Assembly: GCA_002281735.1 (NCBI GenBank)
Contig: NCGK01000001.1
Coordinates: 186,001 to 250,000 of the forward strand
Direction: 5' to 3'
Origin: Gammaproteobacteria bacterium 28-57-27
Lineage (GTDB): Bacteria; Pseudomonadota; Gammaproteobacteria; Halothiobacillales; Halothiobacillaceae
DNA length: 64,000 nt
Shown: positions 8,758 through 20,893 of the stretch, in pieces
Numbering within the stretch: the stretch's first letter is position 1
Layout of the letters: the number at the start of each line of letters is the position of its first letter
The notes under the pieces: generated by a model
Database searches by the model: none
What the model saw: only the letters and a program-made list of their open reading frames with translations
Told to the model about the DNA's origin: nothing
Translations under genes and position numbers: made by a program

Positions 8758-9897
8758 ATGATACTCCCACGTCTTGACCGTTATCTAATGCGCGAAGCCC
8801 TGCTGGGCATGTTGGCAGTCAGTGCTGTGCTGTGGCTGGTGATGATGGCCAATGTCGGTATGCAGCTGGTCGGCAGTATCGTGCAGGGCAGTCTGCCTGC
8901 GCCGATATTACTGGCCCTGTTGTGGGCAAACTCGGTCAAGCTTTTGATGTTCATTTTGCCGATTGGCGGTTTTCTGGGCTTACTGTTTGCCCTTGGGCGG
9001 CTGTATCGCGACCACGAAATTCCGGTGTTGCTCGCCTGCGGCGCGTCGCCCTGGCGTTTGCAACATCCGATCACGCTGATCGTGCTGTTCTGGTCGCTGC
9101 TTATCGGTGGCCTGTCCCTGCATGTCTGGCCCGCCGCGCAGAGCGCACGCGACAACCTGCTGCAACAGGCCATGAGCGCCTCGGTGTTCGACCGTTTGCC
9201 GGTCGGGCGTTTTCTGGTGGCCGACAAGGGGCGCGTCACCGTGTATGCGGCGCGTGTGTCCGACGATGGCATGACCTTGGAAGATGTGTTTGTGCATACC
9301 CGTTTGACTGACGCAGAAGGTGTAGAGCGCGCGGCACGGGCGCGATTTGTCGAGGATGCCGAGGGCTATCGTCAGCTGGTGCTGGAAGACGGGCAGCGCT
9401 ATGACGGCGTGATCGGGCAGGGGGATTGGCGCGTGCTGCGCTACGCCGAACACCGGATTGATCTGGGGCTGGAAAAGCGCGACCCGCAAACGGCATCGCG
9501 CAAGCATTCCGCCATGCCTTTGCAGGCTCTGTTGCAGGACACCACGCCGCAGGCACATGCAGAACTTGCCAAGCGCGTGGCGCAACCCTTGAGCGCCTTT
9601 TTGCTCGGCTTGCTGGCCTTGCCTCTGGCGCGCGCTGCACCGCGTCAGGGGCGCTATGCTCGCTTGGGTGCGGGTGTGCTGATTTATGTGGTGTATTTCA
9701 ACCTCATCACCCTGGCGAGCAAGGCCATCGAGGATGAGCGTATACCGATGCTGCTGGGAATGCTGGCTCCGCATGGACTGATGCTGGCTCTGGTGCTGGT
9801 GCTGTATTGGCGACAGGGCGCTTTCGTGCGCGTGCAGCGCAAGGATGCTCCCCCTCAAGTGGATACACCCACAGTGGTGACCTCCCATGCGGCTTGA
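8758..9897 (+). CDS. lptF: LPS export permease LptF
   Basis: A 379-aa YjgP/YjgQ-family inner-membrane permease; with LptG and the LptB ATPase it extracts lipopolysaccharide from the inner membrane. It opens with LDRYLMREALLGMLAVS, has three N-terminal membrane helices, a periplasmic beta-jellyroll domain (about residues 130-250), and three C-terminal helices starting at QPLSAFLLGLLALPLARA. The coupling-helix region is LFALGRLYRDHEIPVLLACGAS. It overlaps lptG by 11 bp, the usual lptFG arrangement. Its start lies 5 bp after an intergenic repeat, so the promoter is probably inside or upstream of that repeat. Confidence 0.93.
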   Translation: MILPRLDRYLMREALLGMLAVSAVLWLVMMANVGMQLVGSIVQGSLPAPILLALLWANSVKLLMFILPIGGFLGLLFALGRLYRDHEIPVLLACGASPWRLQHPITLIVLFWSLLIGGLSLHVWPAAQSARDNLLQQAMSASVFDRLPVGRFLVADKGRVTVYAARVSDDGMTLEDVFVHTRLTDAEGVERAARARFVEDAEGYRQLVLEDGQRYDGVIGQGDWRVLRYAEHRIDLGLEKRDPQTASRKHSAMPLQALLQDTTPQAHAELAKRVAQPLSAFLLGLLALPLARAAPRQGRYARLGAGVLIYVVYFNLITLASKAIEDERIPMLLGMLAPHGLMLALVLVLYWRQGAFVRVQRKDAPPQVDTPTVVTSHAA

Positions 9898-10981
9898 CCT
9901 GTATGTCTTGCGCGCGGTACTCGGCGGCACGCTGGCCACCTTGGGTGTTGTTCTGGCATTGGCGATGATCCTGCTGTTTCTGGATGAAGTGGACAAAATC
10001 AGTGCGGCCTACACCTTGTTCAATGCGCTGATGTTTGTGCTGTTGATGTTGCCGGGTTACATGCTGGAATTTTTCCCGCTGGCGACGCTGATCGGTAGTC
10101 TGGTGGCTTTGGGCGCGCTGGCGGCGGGCAATGAAATTACCGCCATGCGTTCGATGGGCTTGTCCTTGGCGCGCATCTCCGTGCCCGTACTGATGGCGGG
10201 GGTGTTGCTGGGTTTGATGGGCATGTTGATCGGCGAAACCCTCGGCCCCTGGGGACAAAGCGAGGCGCGTTTGATGCGTGCGCAGGCGCTTGGGCAAACC
10301 TTATCCTTGCAAGGCGCGGAAGGTTTATGGGTGCGTGAAAAGCGTGCCGAATTGAGTGGTGGCGAGCGCTTTGTGCATATCGACCTGGTCACGCCGGGCG
10401 GCGAAGTGCGCGGCGTGCGGGTGTTCGATTTTGCCGCGAATGGTGCTTTGCAGGGTGCCATGCAATTTGCGCAAGCCAAACCGTTTGAGGCTGGCTGGCT
10501 GGCTGAACAGGTGGGCTCAAATCAATTTTCTGCTGAACGTATCGAAAGTGCTTTTGAATCCCAACGCAGGCTGGAAAGTCTGGTGCAGCCCAATGTGCTG
10601 AATGTACTGGCGGTGATTCCGCAGTACATGAGCCTGGGCGAGCTGTGGCGTTATGCGCAGTTTCTGGACAAAAATAGCCTGAAAAGCGAAGCCTACTGGC
10701 TGGCGTGGTGGGGCAAGTTGCTCGCGCCGCTGAGCGTGGTGGCCATGCTGCTGCTGGCACTGCCATTTTCGCTGGCCACGCGCCGCGCGGGCGGGGCAGG
10801 GGTGCGGCTGGTGATTGGTATCGTCTTGGGCATGGGCGTGTTTGTGCTCTCGCGCTTGCTCACTCAAGGCAGTTTACTGGCCGGATTAAGCCCGATGTTT
10901 GCCGCCATGCTGCCGCCCGTGATGATGCTGGCCGTTGCCATTTGGTTTTTGTATCGACAGGAGAGTCGTCATGTTGCTTGA
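9887..10981 (+). CDS. lptG: LPS export permease LptG
   Basis: A 364-aa partner of LptF with the same layout: [19 protein letters not shown], three membrane helices, a coupling segment [20 protein letters not shown], a periplasmic jellyroll (about residues 130-255) and three C-terminal helices. It begins inside the end of lptF, and its last 11 bp overlap parC, so lptF-lptG-parC are probably co-transcribed. In the cell it forms the LptB2FG transporter that feeds the LptC-A-D bridge. Confidence 0.93.
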   Translation: MRLDLYVLRAVLGGTLATLGVVLALAMILLFLDEVDKISAAYTLFNALMFVLLMLPGYMLEFFPLATLIGSLVALGALAAGNEITAMRSMGLSLARISVPVLMAGVLLGLMGMLIGETLGPWGQSEARLMRAQALGQTLSLQGAEGLWVREKRAELSGGERFVHIDLVTPGGEVRGVRVFDFAANGALQGAMQFAQAKPFEAGWLAEQVGSNQFSAERIESAFESQRRLESLVQPNVLNVLAVIPQYMSLGELWRYAQFLDKNSLKSEAYWLAWWGKLLAPLSVVAMLLLALPFSLATRRAGGAGVRLVIGIVLGMGVFVLSRLLTQGSLLAGLSPMFAAMLPPVMMLAVAIWFLYRQESRHVA

Positions 10982-13220
10982 TGTGAATGCTGGGCAGGAA
11001 CGCATCAGCATCAGCCAGTTCACCGAAAAGGCGTATCTGGACTATGCCATGTACGTGATTCTGGATCGTGCCCTGCCGCATATCGGTGACGGCCTGAAAC
11101 CGGTGCAGCGGCGCATTATTTACGCCATGTCCGAGCTGGGTTTGTCGGCGGCCTCCAAGCATAAAAAATCCGCTCGCACCGTGGGCGATGTGCTGGGTAA
11201 ATATCATCCGCATGGCGATTCGGCCTGCTACGAAGCCATGGTGTTGATGGCGCAACCGTTTTCCACCCGCTATCCGCTGATTGACGGGCAGGGCAACTGG
11301 GGCTCGGCGGATGAGCCTAAGTCTTTCGCCGCCATGCGTTATACCGAATCGCGCATGACGCCTTACGCCCGCTTGCTGTTGAGCGAGCTGGAGCAAGGCA
11401 CGGTCGATTTTCAACCCAACTTCGATGGCACACTGGAGGAGCCGGTGCTGTTGCCCGCACGCGTGCCGAATGTGCTGCTCAATGGCACCACCGGTATCGC
11501 GGTCGGTATGGCGACCGACATTCCGCCGCACAATCTGCGCGAAGCCATTCACGCCTGCGTGCACCTGCTTGACCACCCCGATGCGGATGTAGCCGCCTTG
11601 TGCGAACACCTGTTGGGGCCGGATTATCCCACAGCGGGCGAGATTATTACCTCGCGTGCCGACCTGCTCAAAATGTACCAAAGTGGGCAAGGCTCAGTGC
11701 GCCAGCGCGCGATTTATGAGATTGAAGACGGCGACATTATCGTCACCGCCCTGCCGTATCAGGTGTCCGGCAGCAAGGTGTTGGAGCAGATTGCCGCGCA
11801 AATGCAGGCCAAAAAACTGCCGATGGTGGCGGATCTGCGCGACGAATCCGACCACGAAAATCCCACCCGTCTGGTGATTTTTCCGCGTAGTCGCAATGTG
11901 GATGCCGATGAATTGATGAATCATCTGTTCGCCACCACCGATCTGGAACGCAGCTATCGCGTCAACATGAACATCATCGCGCTGGACGGACGGCCACGGG
12001 TGATGAATCTGCGCGATATGCTCGGCGAGTGGCTGCAATTCCGCATCCAGACCGTGCGCCGCCGCGTGCAATGGCGTTTGGATCGGGTGGAAAAACGCCT
12101 GCATATTCTTGACGGCTTGCTGATTGCCTATCTGAATATCGACGAAGTGATTTATATCATTCGCCATGAAGACGAGCCTAAGCCTGTGTTGATGGCGCGT
12201 TTTGCGCTCTCTGATACCCAGGCCGAAGCGATTCTTGAACTCAAGTTACGCCACCTTGCCAAGCTGGAAGAAATGGAACTGCGCGGCGAACAGGCCGACT
12301 TGGCCAAGGAGCGCGACGCGCTGCGCGCACTGTTGGATAGCGAGAAAAAACTGCACGCCAAGGTGCGCGAAGAGCTTCTGGCCGATGCCGCAGCGCATGG
12401 CGACGCACGCCGCGCGCCGCTGATTGAAGCAAGTAGCGCGCAGGCCCTGGATGAATCCGCGCTGATTCAAAGCGAGCCGGTGACCGTCGTATTGTCGCAA
12501 CAAGGCTGGGCGCGCTTGGCCAAGGGGCACGACGTGGATGGCAGCGGTCTGAACTATCGCGCCGGGGATGGTTTTCTGGCGCAGGCCATTGGACGCAGTA
12601 CCCAGCAAGCCGTGTTTCTCGACAGCACGGGGCGCGCCTTCAGCACCGCAGCACACACCCTGCCTTCGGCGCGCGGGCATGGCGAGCCACTGACCGGGCG
12701 TTTTTCACCCGCAGCTGGCAGTAGCTTTCAGCATGTGCTTCTGGCCGTGCCGGAGTCGCGCTATCTGTTTGTTTCCAGCGCCGCCTTTGGACTGATTGCA
12801 GAGCTCCATCAGTTATTTAGCCGCCAAAAGAACGGCAAAGCCTTTATGACTGTTCCCGAAGGCGCGCATCTTTTGCCGCCCTTGCTGCTACCCCCGCGAG
12901 TACCAGGCGCCGCCGACGAGCCGCTCTACCTTGCCACGCTGGGCGGCGGTCACTTGCTGGTCTTCCCGCTGCAAGAGCTGGTCGACGAAGCGCGTGGCGG
13001 GCGCGGCAGCAAATTGATCGCGCTGAACAAGGATGAAGCGTTGCTTGATGTGACCCTGTTACGCAGCAAAGACAGCCTGCGCGTACATACCAGCGGGCGC
13101 TTTCTCAACCTCAATCCAGCCGACTGGGTGAGCATGTTGAGCCAGCGCGCACGTCGTGGTCGCCCCTTGCCGCGCGGATTTACCCGTGCAGAACGTCTGG
13201 AAACCCTGTCCAGCGATTGA
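10971..13220 (+). CDS. parC: DNA topoisomerase IV subunit A
   Basis: The 749-aa breakage-reunion subunit of topoisomerase IV, which decatenates daughter chromosomes. The winged-helix core is clear: [16 protein letters not shown], the quinolone-determining segment [15 protein letters not shown], and the catalytic-tyrosine motif [10 protein letters not shown]. The Ser and Glu that mutate in quinolone-resistant ParC are wild type here. The C-terminal part forms the shortened beta-pinwheel expected of ParC rather than GyrA. The ATG at 10971 is chosen because CAGGAG lies just upstream and the following residues align with known ParC. The start overlaps lptG by 11 bp, an unusual partner; parE is not in the window. 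Confidence 0.95.
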   Translation: MLLDVNAGQERISISQFTEKAYLDYAMYVILDRALPHIGDGLKPVQRRIIYAMSELGLSAASKHKKSARTVGDVLGKYHPHGDSACYEAMVLMAQPFSTRYPLIDGQGNWGSADEPKSFAAMRYTESRMTPYARLLLSELEQGTVDFQPNFDGTLEEPVLLPARVPNVLLNGTTGIAVGMATDIPPHNLREAIHACVHLLDHPDADVAALCEHLLGPDYPTAGEIITSRADLLKMYQSGQGSVRQRAIYEIEDGDIIVTALPYQVSGSKVLEQIAAQMQAKKLPMVADLRDESDHENPTRLVIFPRSRNVDADELMNHLFATTDLERSYRVNMNIIALDGRPRVMNLRDMLGEWLQFRIQTVRRRVQWRLDRVEKRLHILDGLLIAYLNIDEVIYIIRHEDEPKPVLMARFALSDTQAEAILELKLRHLAKLEEMELRGEQADLAKERDALRALLDSEKKLHAKVREELLADAAAHGDARRAPLIEASSAQALDESALIQSEPVTVVLSQQGWARLAKGHDVDGSGLNYRAGDGFLAQAIGRSTQQAVFLDSTGRAFSTAAHTLPSARGHGEPLTGRFSPAAGSSFQHVLLAVPESRYLFVSSAAFGLIAELHQLFSRQKNGKAFMTVPEGAHLLPPLLLPPRVPGAADEPLYLATLGGGHLLVFPLQELVDEARGGRGSKLIALNKDEALLDVTLLRSKDSLRVHTSGRFLNLNPADWVSMLSQRARRGRPLPRGFTRAERLETLSSD

Positions 13221-13286
13221 ATTATTCATCAAAACCCATATCAAATAGCCCAGTCTGTTTTTTCACCTAGAGGTCTTTAGCACACC

Positions 13287-14168
13287 ATGAAGCGCATCCT
13301 ACTCTTCGTCCTTACCAACATTGCGGTGATGGTCGTCATCAGCCTGATGTGGTTTATCGTCTCCAGCGTATTTGGCCTGGGTCAAATCCAGAGCAAAGAC
13401 GGCCTGAACCTCACCTCATTAATGATCTTCTCCGTGCTGGTCGGTTTCACCGGTTCATTCATCTCGCTGATGATGTCCAAGTGGATCGCCAAGCGTAGCG
13501 TCGGCGCGGTGGTCATCGAACAACCCAGCAACCCGACCGAGGTCTGGCTGGTTGAAACCGTGCGTCGCCAAGCCAATGCCGCAGGCATCAAAATGCCTGA
13601 AGTGGCGATTTACGACTCACCCGAAATCAACGCCTTTGCCACCGGCCCAGGCCGTAACAACGCGCTGGTCGCCGTCAGTACTGGCTTGTTGAACTACATG
13701 AACCACGACGAGGCCGAAGCGGTGATGGCGCACGAAATCGGCCACGTTGCCAACGGCGACATGGTGACCCTGACCCTGATCCAAGGTGTTGTTAACACCT
13801 TCGTGGTGTTCTTCGCCTACGTCATTAGCTACATCGTGGATCGCGTGATCCTGAAAAACGACGAAGGGCAAGGCGTGGTCTTTTTTATCGTCAATATCGT
13901 GGCGCAGATTACCTTGGGCTTCCTCGCCAGTGCGATTGTGATGTGGTTCTCGCGTCAGCGTGAATTCCGCGCCGACGCCGCCGGAGCCCAGTTTGCCGGC
14001 AAGCAGAAGATGATTGCCGCACTGGAAAAGCTCAAAGCCATGCACGAGCCCAGCCATCTGCCCGAGCAAATGGCCGCCTTCGGCATCAACGGTAGCAATA
14101 TCCAGAAGATGTTCAGCAGCCACCCGCCGCTGGACGAGCGTATTGCTGCTTTGCGCAATGCCGCTTGA
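13287..14168 (+). CDS. htpX: Membrane zinc metalloprotease HtpX
   Basis: A 293-aa M48B-family protease of the inner membrane that degrades misfolded membrane proteins. There are two N-terminal membrane helices (residues about 4-25 and 38-58), the zinc motif [11 protein letters not shown] with a downstream glutamate in [10 protein letters not shown], and two further hydrophobic segments between them. Length and order match E. coli HtpX. It stands between parC and a terminator and is probably its own transcription unit. In E. coli it is controlled by CpxR and sigma-32; no such site was identified here. Confidence 0.95.
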   Translation: MKRILLFVLTNIAVMVVISLMWFIVSSVFGLGQIQSKDGLNLTSLMIFSVLVGFTGSFISLMMSKWIAKRSVGAVVIEQPSNPTEVWLVETVRRQANAAGIKMPEVAIYDSPEINAFATGPGRNNALVAVSTGLLNYMNHDEAEAVMAHEIGHVANGDMVTLTLIQGVVNTFVVFFAYVISYIVDRVILKNDEGQGVVFFIVNIVAQITLGFLASAIVMWFSRQREFRADAAGAQFAGKQKMIAALEKLKAMHEPSHLPEQMAAFGINGSNIQKMFSSHPPLDERIAALRNAA

Positions 14169-14191
14169 TTGTTAACTGATTAGAATTGAAC

Positions 14192-14217
14192 AAGGCCGCG
14201 TTAAGCGGCCTTTTTTT
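14192..14217 (+). terminator. Rho-independent terminator after htpX
   Basis: Stem GGCCGC (14194-14199) with GCGGCC (14205-14210), loop GTTAA, followed by seven T residues (14211-14217). The 170 bp between it and the next gene show no other recognisable feature. Confidence 0.9.
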
Positions 14218-14388
14218 ATGGCGGGGTGTGCACCCCTGTTTATAGGCGAGGTGTAGGACGAAGCTGGGACGAGGGTGTTGTACGTTGTAGACGGAAGCAT
14301 CCTGAAGTCCAAAGCCCTGACCTGATCAACATGTCGAATGCGTGTTGCCCGAGTCGGTTATCGTTTTTATCACCGGAATTCAGCAAAA

Positions 14389-16122
14389 ATGAACCAAGAG
14401 TCCATGGTGTCCTCGCTCAAGCACGTATCGGTCAATCCAACGCAGCGGGGAGGCTATGTTGCACTCCAGCGTACCAGCGCCATGCTCGCTTTGTTGGGCG
14501 TGTCGTTCCTATTGCTTGCTGGTTGCTCCGAGGACGAGCAGCCACAGCCCCAAAACGCTGCTGCGGATATGGAGCAACTGGTCATTGTGGGTGAGCCTGG
14601 CGATTTGACGATGCGCTCAGCCATTGAGGCGCGTTTCCGCCAGGTTCGAAGCGCCGGGATACAATCGCTGGAGGCTGGGCGCGACGTGCTATTGCTGGAC
14701 GCGCGGCTGGAAAATCCACTGAGCATCACCGAACCCAACCACGCCTTTCGCCAAGCCTTCGATGCCGGCGTGCCCATTCTCATCATGCACATGGATGATG
14801 ATTTCGAGCGCGCCGTACACCGGATTCTGCCCAGCCTGCTGGATGTCGGCTACACCGGCCTGGCGCTGGTGATCCCGCCGCGTGCCGGATATGGTCATCA
14901 CGATGGATCCATCATGCACATTACGCGCAAGGACGCACGGAGCGAGCCTTGGAGCGCCACCAACACCGCAATCAACAGCTTGCTCGATCAGCTGCATCAA
15001 CCCCACCCGGCGCGCGCGGCATCCTCGGACTCGAACGGCGATAGCTGTTCGTCCGTCGATGCCAACCTGTGCTCATTCGTGCAAAAAACGCCGCTGGCGC
15101 GCATCAGTATCATCAATGACTTTTCCGCCGACGGTATATGTCTGACACGCGACTGGGAGTACGTTGATGCCTATGTAACGCGTCCGATCCTGGCGTTGAA
15201 CTTCGACTCCACTAAGCATGATCAATCGCCCCAGTGCCCAAGCCAAATCATCAACTTCTATCCCGTGCTTTATCTCAACGATACGGTCAATGGTCCGAAA
15301 TCACGTGTGGTTTCGTTGGGGATGGATGCCAATCTCAACCCAGGGTCGCTTTCCCAGCGTGATAATAATGCCGCATTCTGGTACCAGACTTATTTCAACA
15401 TGCAGGTGCGGCCCGCCGTATGGACGGGCTCCGATCTTTGGCTCACAGGTATTCAGTGGTTGGCCAACCTGCCGCATTCGGCCAATAACCAACATTCGAT
15501 GACGGACTCCACCGGTTGGTCGCTCAATGTCGCCGCCAAGAGCAACGGCGAGGTAAGCGGAGGCGGTAGTGTTTCCTTTAGTCATTCGGTGACTAACTCA
15601 CTTAGCGATTGGAAATACATTGATCACACGACGCAGAGCAGTTCAGAAGGTACCCCTTGGGCGTTTACCGCAATGCAGGGATTCCCCTACGCGGGCGATT
15701 CGAGCGAAGATTGCGACGGATTTGGCGATGTTTTCAACTGGCTCGGCGTTAAATGCCACTCCTTGCCCCAAGGTGTCCGTTACGACACGATCCCTGACCT
15801 TTCGCTCGCCACTGCCATCATCAATGGACTGGCCGTTTGGGATATTGGATCAGACAATAACGCCAGCAAAACAGCTGTGTTCACCGTGTCGACGACCACG
15901 AGCTTTGATGCTGTCGGCTGTGGACGTTGGAGTAAATCCAATTTCGCTGATGCGCCGAGTATGATAGGGAACACTGCACCAATAGATGATGTCGGTGATT
16001 ACGATTGCGGCGGGATATCCTTTGTGAATTTGGGGAAGAGCGGCTCCTGGACACGCCGTGTAAAGACGGTCGCCAACAAAAGGTTTGAGATTGACCTGAG
16101 TTTGTTGCCTATTGGAAATTGA
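14389..16122 (+). CDS. Secreted lipoprotein resembling leukocidin/haemolysin-type beta-pore-forming toxins
   Basis: About 577 aa. The N-terminus carries a lipoprotein signal (SAMLALLGVSFLLLAGC, then SEDEQ). From memory of Vibrio cholerae cytolysin, three segments run parallel: a pro-domain-like alpha/beta part (RDVLLLDARLENP, AFRQAFDAGVPILIM), a cytolysin-core-like stretch (INFYPVLYLND, VVSLGMDANLNPG) and a Ser/Gly-rich amphipathic strand pair (GWSLNVAAKSNGEVSGGG, SVSFSHSVTNSLSDWKYID) where these toxins have the pore stem. The cysteines near the C-terminus could form disulfides. The lectin domains of the Vibrio toxin are absent. A lipid anchor would be unusual for this family. ATGs at 14338, 14389 and 14404 are all possible; none has a strong Shine-Dalgarno. 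The toxin call is an inference; 'hypothetical lipoprotein' is the safe name. Confidence 0.5.
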   Translation: MNQESMVSSLKHVSVNPTQRGGYVALQRTSAMLALLGVSFLLLAGCSEDEQPQPQNAAADMEQLVIVGEPGDLTMRSAIEARFRQVRSAGIQSLEAGRDVLLLDARLENPLSITEPNHAFRQAFDAGVPILIMHMDDDFERAVHRILPSLLDVGYTGLALVIPPRAGYGHHDGSIMHITRKDARSEPWSATNTAINSLLDQLHQPHPARAASSDSNGDSCSSVDANLCSFVQKTPLARISIINDFSADGICLTRDWEYVDAYVTRPILALNFDSTKHDQSPQCPSQIINFYPVLYLNDTVNGPKSRVVSLGMDANLNPGSLSQRDNNAAFWYQTYFNMQVRPAVWTGSDLWLTGIQWLANLPHSANNQHSMTDSTGWSLNVAAKSNGEVSGGGSVSFSHSVTNSLSDWKYIDHTTQSSSEGTPWAFTAMQGFPYAGDSSEDCDGFGDVFNWLGVKCHSLPQGVRYDTIPDLSLATAIINGLAVWDIGSDNNASKTAVFTVSTTTSFDAVGCGRWSKSNFADAPSMIGNTAPIDDVGDYDCGGISFVNLGKSGSWTRRVKTVANKRFEIDLSLLPIGN

Positions 16123-16151
16123 AAGCCAACATTGACTCCCGCACAGCCGGT

Positions 16152-18395
<2,244 letters not shown>

Positions 18396-18497
18396 TTATT
18401 TCTCCCGTCGATCATGGCGAGGACTCGACGAGAATCAGGTTTGGAGCTGTATGTGCGCACCGAACCCGTCTGCGGGTTATCTGTCCCCCGCAAGCAG

Positions 18498-18565
18498 ATA
18501 CTAGGAGATGCCAAGCGGGTTTGATAAATGAATTGTTCCAATCGTTCTGATGTTTCAAAACTATC
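18498..18565 (-). promoter_or_regulatory. Candidate katG promoter with OxyR-like site
   Basis: On the minus strand, TTATCA (18522-18527) and TAGTAT (18498-18503) are separated by 18 bp and make a plausible promoter. Just upstream, 18523-18565 reads GATAG-TTTTGAA-ACATC and then a weaker second half, which fits ATAG-N7-CTAT spacing of OxyR sites with mismatches. The whole gap 18369-18696 (328 bp) holds this site and the leader of the broken cytochrome c' gene; nothing else is seen in it. Confidence 0.4.
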
Positions 18566-18696
18566 AGCGGAATGGGTCAATGCCAGCGCTACAGGATAAA
18601 CACGGATTTTCAGTCAACAGATTTTCAAGATTTTTGGCTACACTCGTTCCAGCCCTGTTCGAGAGGGCGTAGCACCACAACTCCAGGAGATGAAAC

Positions 18697-18810
18697 ATGA
18701 CAATGAAAAGCACACTTGCCGCACTGCTGCTGGGTGCAAGCATCCTTGCCCCTGTCCTCGCCGATGAAGCTCAGGAAAAAGCCATTGAGTACCGTCAGTC
18801 GGTCTATACC
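18697..18810 (+). pseudogene. cycP: Cytochrome c' gene, 5' fragment (interrupted by transposon)
   Basis: The first 38 codons of a cytochrome c' gene. AGGAGA lies about 8 bp before the ATG. The signal peptide MTMKSTLAALLLGASILAPVLA is followed by the mature start DEAQEKAIEYRQSVYT. The frame is then broken by the Tn3-family element at 18811; beyond this point the reading frame runs into the transposon end and stops at 18924. The missing part is at 28224-28565. Fusing the two and removing one ATACC copy gives a 151-aa protein, the usual size for this periplasmic haem protein, which binds nitric oxide. Confidence 0.92.
18806..18810. repeat. Target-site duplication, left copy (ATACC)
   Basis: ATACC directly before the GGGG terminus; the same 5 bp follow the CCCC terminus at 28219-28223. 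A 5-bp duplication is the rule for Tn3-family transposition. Confidence 0.92.
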
Positions 18811-18848
18811 GGGGTTGTAAGCCCAAACCGGCGGAATCTATCCAGTTC
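18811..18848 (+). repeat. Transposon left terminal inverted repeat (IRL)
   Basis: It begins GGGGTTGTAAGCCCAAACCG. Over the first 34 bp it differs from the right end at only three positions; similarity fades after that, giving the usual 38-bp Tn3-type end. Confidence 0.93.
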
Positions 18849-18934
18849 GCCAAAGCTTAGTTTTCTGGGAAGAACAGGCAGTCGTGTCACCAGCCGCCAT
18901 TTGAACCTGTCGATCATCGGCTGAAGGTTTATTA

Positions 18935-19381
18935 TCACGTTCCTCCAATCCAATTCAGGGTCACGGTGGCAAGAACCAGATAACGCACTAGCTTGGCCAC
19001 GGTGACGATACCCAGAAAGGAAAAAAACGGTTCGCGCAAGACCCCGGCCGCCAGAGTCAAAGGATCGCCGACGATGGGTGCCCAACTCAACAGCAGCGAC
19101 CAGCGGCCGTAACGGTGATACCAGCCGGCAGCCTTCTGCAAGGCGTCTGGTTTGATGGGAAACCAGCGCCGGTTCTGAAAATGTTCAAGGTAACGACCCA
19201 ACCACCAGTTGATAGCTGAGCCCAGCACATTGCCGACAGTCGCCACGGTAATTAGCATCCAAACCGGTTGCTTACCGGCCAACAACAGTCCGGCAAGAAC
19301 CAGCTCGGATTGAGCGGGCAACAACGTTGCGGCCACTAGCGCGGCAGAAAACAGTCCGACGTACGCTGCCAAATCAACCAT
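18935..19381 (-). CDS. YqaA/DedA-like small membrane protein
   Basis: A 148-aa protein of the YqaA branch of the SNARE-associated/DedA (VTT) superfamily. It has several hydrophobic segments and the family phrases LPAQSELVLAGLLLAG, VGNVLGSAINWWLGRY and SWAPIVGDPLTLAAGVLR. DedA-type proteins move lipids or act with the proton gradient; the molecular role of YqaA is not established. It is the last gene of the leftward cargo arm, next to the transposon end. It may help membrane integrity under metal stress, but that is inference. Confidence 0.85.
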   Translation of the reverse strand: MVDLAAYVGLFSAALVAATLLPAQSELVLAGLLLAGKQPVWMLITVATVGNVLGSAINWWLGRYLEHFQNRRWFPIKPDALQKAAGWYHRYGRWSLLLSWAPIVGDPLTLAAGVLREPFFSFLGIVTVAKLVRYLVLATVTLNWIGGT

Positions 19382-19563
19382 AGCTACCTTGTCCCTCCAC
19401 TTGGCTCAACATGTAGCATCCTGTGGCGCTTTCATCGATTTTCCTTGCATGATCTGAATTCCGGCATCTTGACAGCCAAGCCGCCGGAATTCACGTGGCC
19501 GCTGCGCGAAGGATAACGGGTTCCCCCGCGTTATACCGGAGCCGGCGGCACGCTTTCACAATT

Positions 19564-20196
19564 TCAGCTCACCCGCTTGATTTGCTCGTAGTCGCCCGAG
19601 GTCTTCAGCGTGATGGTTATCTCCGAACTAGAGCGGTTACGCCAGAACCAGCCATGCTTGCCGTCAAAGGCGGCGACAATGGCGCCCGTGTCGTTGGTGG
19701 CACCGCGTCCCTTTCCGTATCCGTGATAGAAGCCCTGGGGTGCGCTGACTGGATCTCCGTGGGTGTCGAAGTTAACAAGCCCCCCGGCGCTCGTCCACTC
19801 GTAGCGGACGCGGGCATCCTTGCGCATGGAGAGCTTGATTTCAGCCCCCTGGTCAGGCTTTAGGACAAGGGTCATTGTGTGTTGTTGCGCGCCCTTGGTC
19901 TTGGCTGGTGCATCAAAAGCTGCCTGAGTCACGGGGCGAATGACTTGCGCCACGCCGGCATTCTCAATCGGCATCGTCGCCTTGACGTTCGCTTCAGCGG
20001 CGAGCGACACCTTGATTTCCCCCATCTTGGTCAGGCCGAGCACACGGCCGATTCCGGTGGGGTCGATGCCGCGTTCTGCCGGCAAAATCGTGGTGACGAG
20101 GAGAATGATCGCAATCAGCGCCGCGATGACGGTGGAGAAAAGCAGCTTGCCGGCACTCGGGAGTTCAGCGCGGGAAGGAAAATTGGTGTTGTACAT
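19564..20196 (-). CDS. Single-pass membrane-anchored protein of the HupE-linked cargo
   Basis: A 210-aa protein with a short cytoplasmic N-terminus, one membrane helix (FSTVIAALIAIILLVTTILP, residues about 20-40) and a periplasmic beta-rich domain with MTLVLKPDQGAEIKLSM, YGKGRGATNDTGAIVAAFDG and KHGWFWRN. Proteins of this type are usually annotated 'transmembrane anchor protein' and sit beside HupE-like permeases on metal-resistance elements. The function is unknown; a periplasmic partner of the HupE-like permease is a reasonable guess. It starts 19 bp after hupE, so the two are co-transcribed. A 180-bp gap to the yqaA-like gene shows nothing recognisable. Confidence 0.75.
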   Translation of the reverse strand: MYNTNFPSRAELPSAGKLLFSTVIAALIAIILLVTTILPAERGIDPTGIGRVLGLTKMGEIKVSLAAEANVKATMPIENAGVAQVIRPVTQAAFDAPAKTKGAQQHTMTLVLKPDQGAEIKLSMRKDARVRYEWTSAGGLVNFDTHGDPVSAPQGFYHGYGKGRGATNDTGAIVAAFDGKHGWFWRNRSSSEITITLKTSGDYEQIKRVS

Positions 20197-20215
20197 GGTA
20201 AAGACTCCAAATAAT

Positions 20216-20785
20216 TCAGGAAACGAACAGGCCGGTAAGCTGATACCCGACCAGCGTGAAACCGGCGCTCATCATGGCGACGTTGGCGGTATAGGCGTGC
20301 TTGAAAAATCCGGCGGTACGGCGCCAGTAGCCCATCGCGATCAGGATCGTGCTCAGGGCAAGCAACTGGCCGATTTCGACACCGACGTTGAAGGCCAGCA
20401 GGTTGGGCAGGAGTCCATCACCCGCAATCTCGAACTCCTGGAGTTTCGCGGCCAGGCCAAAGCCATGGAACAAGCCGAAAATCAGCGTCGCCGCCTTGGT
20501 GTTGGGCTGCACACCGAACCAGCGCTGATAGGCACCAAGGTTGTCGAGCGCTTTGTAGACTACGGACAGTCCGATGATTGCGTCGATCAGATAGGCATTC
20601 ACATTCACCCCGGCGTAGACGCCGTACAGCATCGTGGTCGAATGGCCAATCGCGAACAAGGTGACGTAGAGCGCGATGTCCTTTCGTTTGTAGAGGAAGA
20701 AGATCACGCCGGCCAGAAACAACAGATGATCGTAGCCCGTGACCATGTGTTTGGCGCCGAGATAGATGAAGGGCAACAGATTCAT
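20216..20785 (-). CDS. HupE/UreJ-family metal permease
   Basis: A 189-aa polytopic membrane protein with the HupE/UreJ signatures GAKHMVTGYDHLLFLAG at the N-terminus, TLFAIGHSTTM and LIFGLFHGFGLA in the middle, and a conserved EIGQLLALS. The His and Asp residues in these motifs are the likely metal ligands. Classical HupE/UreJ proteins import nickel; here the gene sits in a resistance transposon next to exporters and behind an RcnR-type operator, so its direction of transport is open. It is the first gene of a leftward three-gene arm. Confidence 0.85.
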   Translation of the reverse strand: MNLLPFIYLGAKHMVTGYDHLLFLAGVIFFLYKRKDIALYVTLFAIGHSTTMLYGVYAGVNVNAYLIDAIIGLSVVYKALDNLGAYQRWFGVQPNTKAATLIFGLFHGFGLAAKLQEFEIAGDGLLPNLLAFNVGVEIGQLLALSTILIAMGYWRRTAGFFKHAYTANVAMMSAGFTLVGYQLTGLFVS

Positions 20786-20893
20786 GCCAGAGATTTCCTG
20801 GATGTAGCCCTTGTCGCCCGCGGGTCAGCAATTGTTTCTTGCTTTTTATTGTATGCGGCATGGCACGCCTCGAATCTGGATTGGTTGGAGAAA

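Noticed and set aside
14226-14594. 122-aa open frame between htpX and the toxin-like gene
   Set aside because: It overlaps the start of the lipoprotein gene in another frame, has no ribosome-binding site, and its composition is that of a shadow frame.
18697-18924. 75-aa open frame starting with a signal peptide
   Set aside because: Only the first 38 codons are a real gene (cytochrome c'); the rest is read-through into the transposon end.
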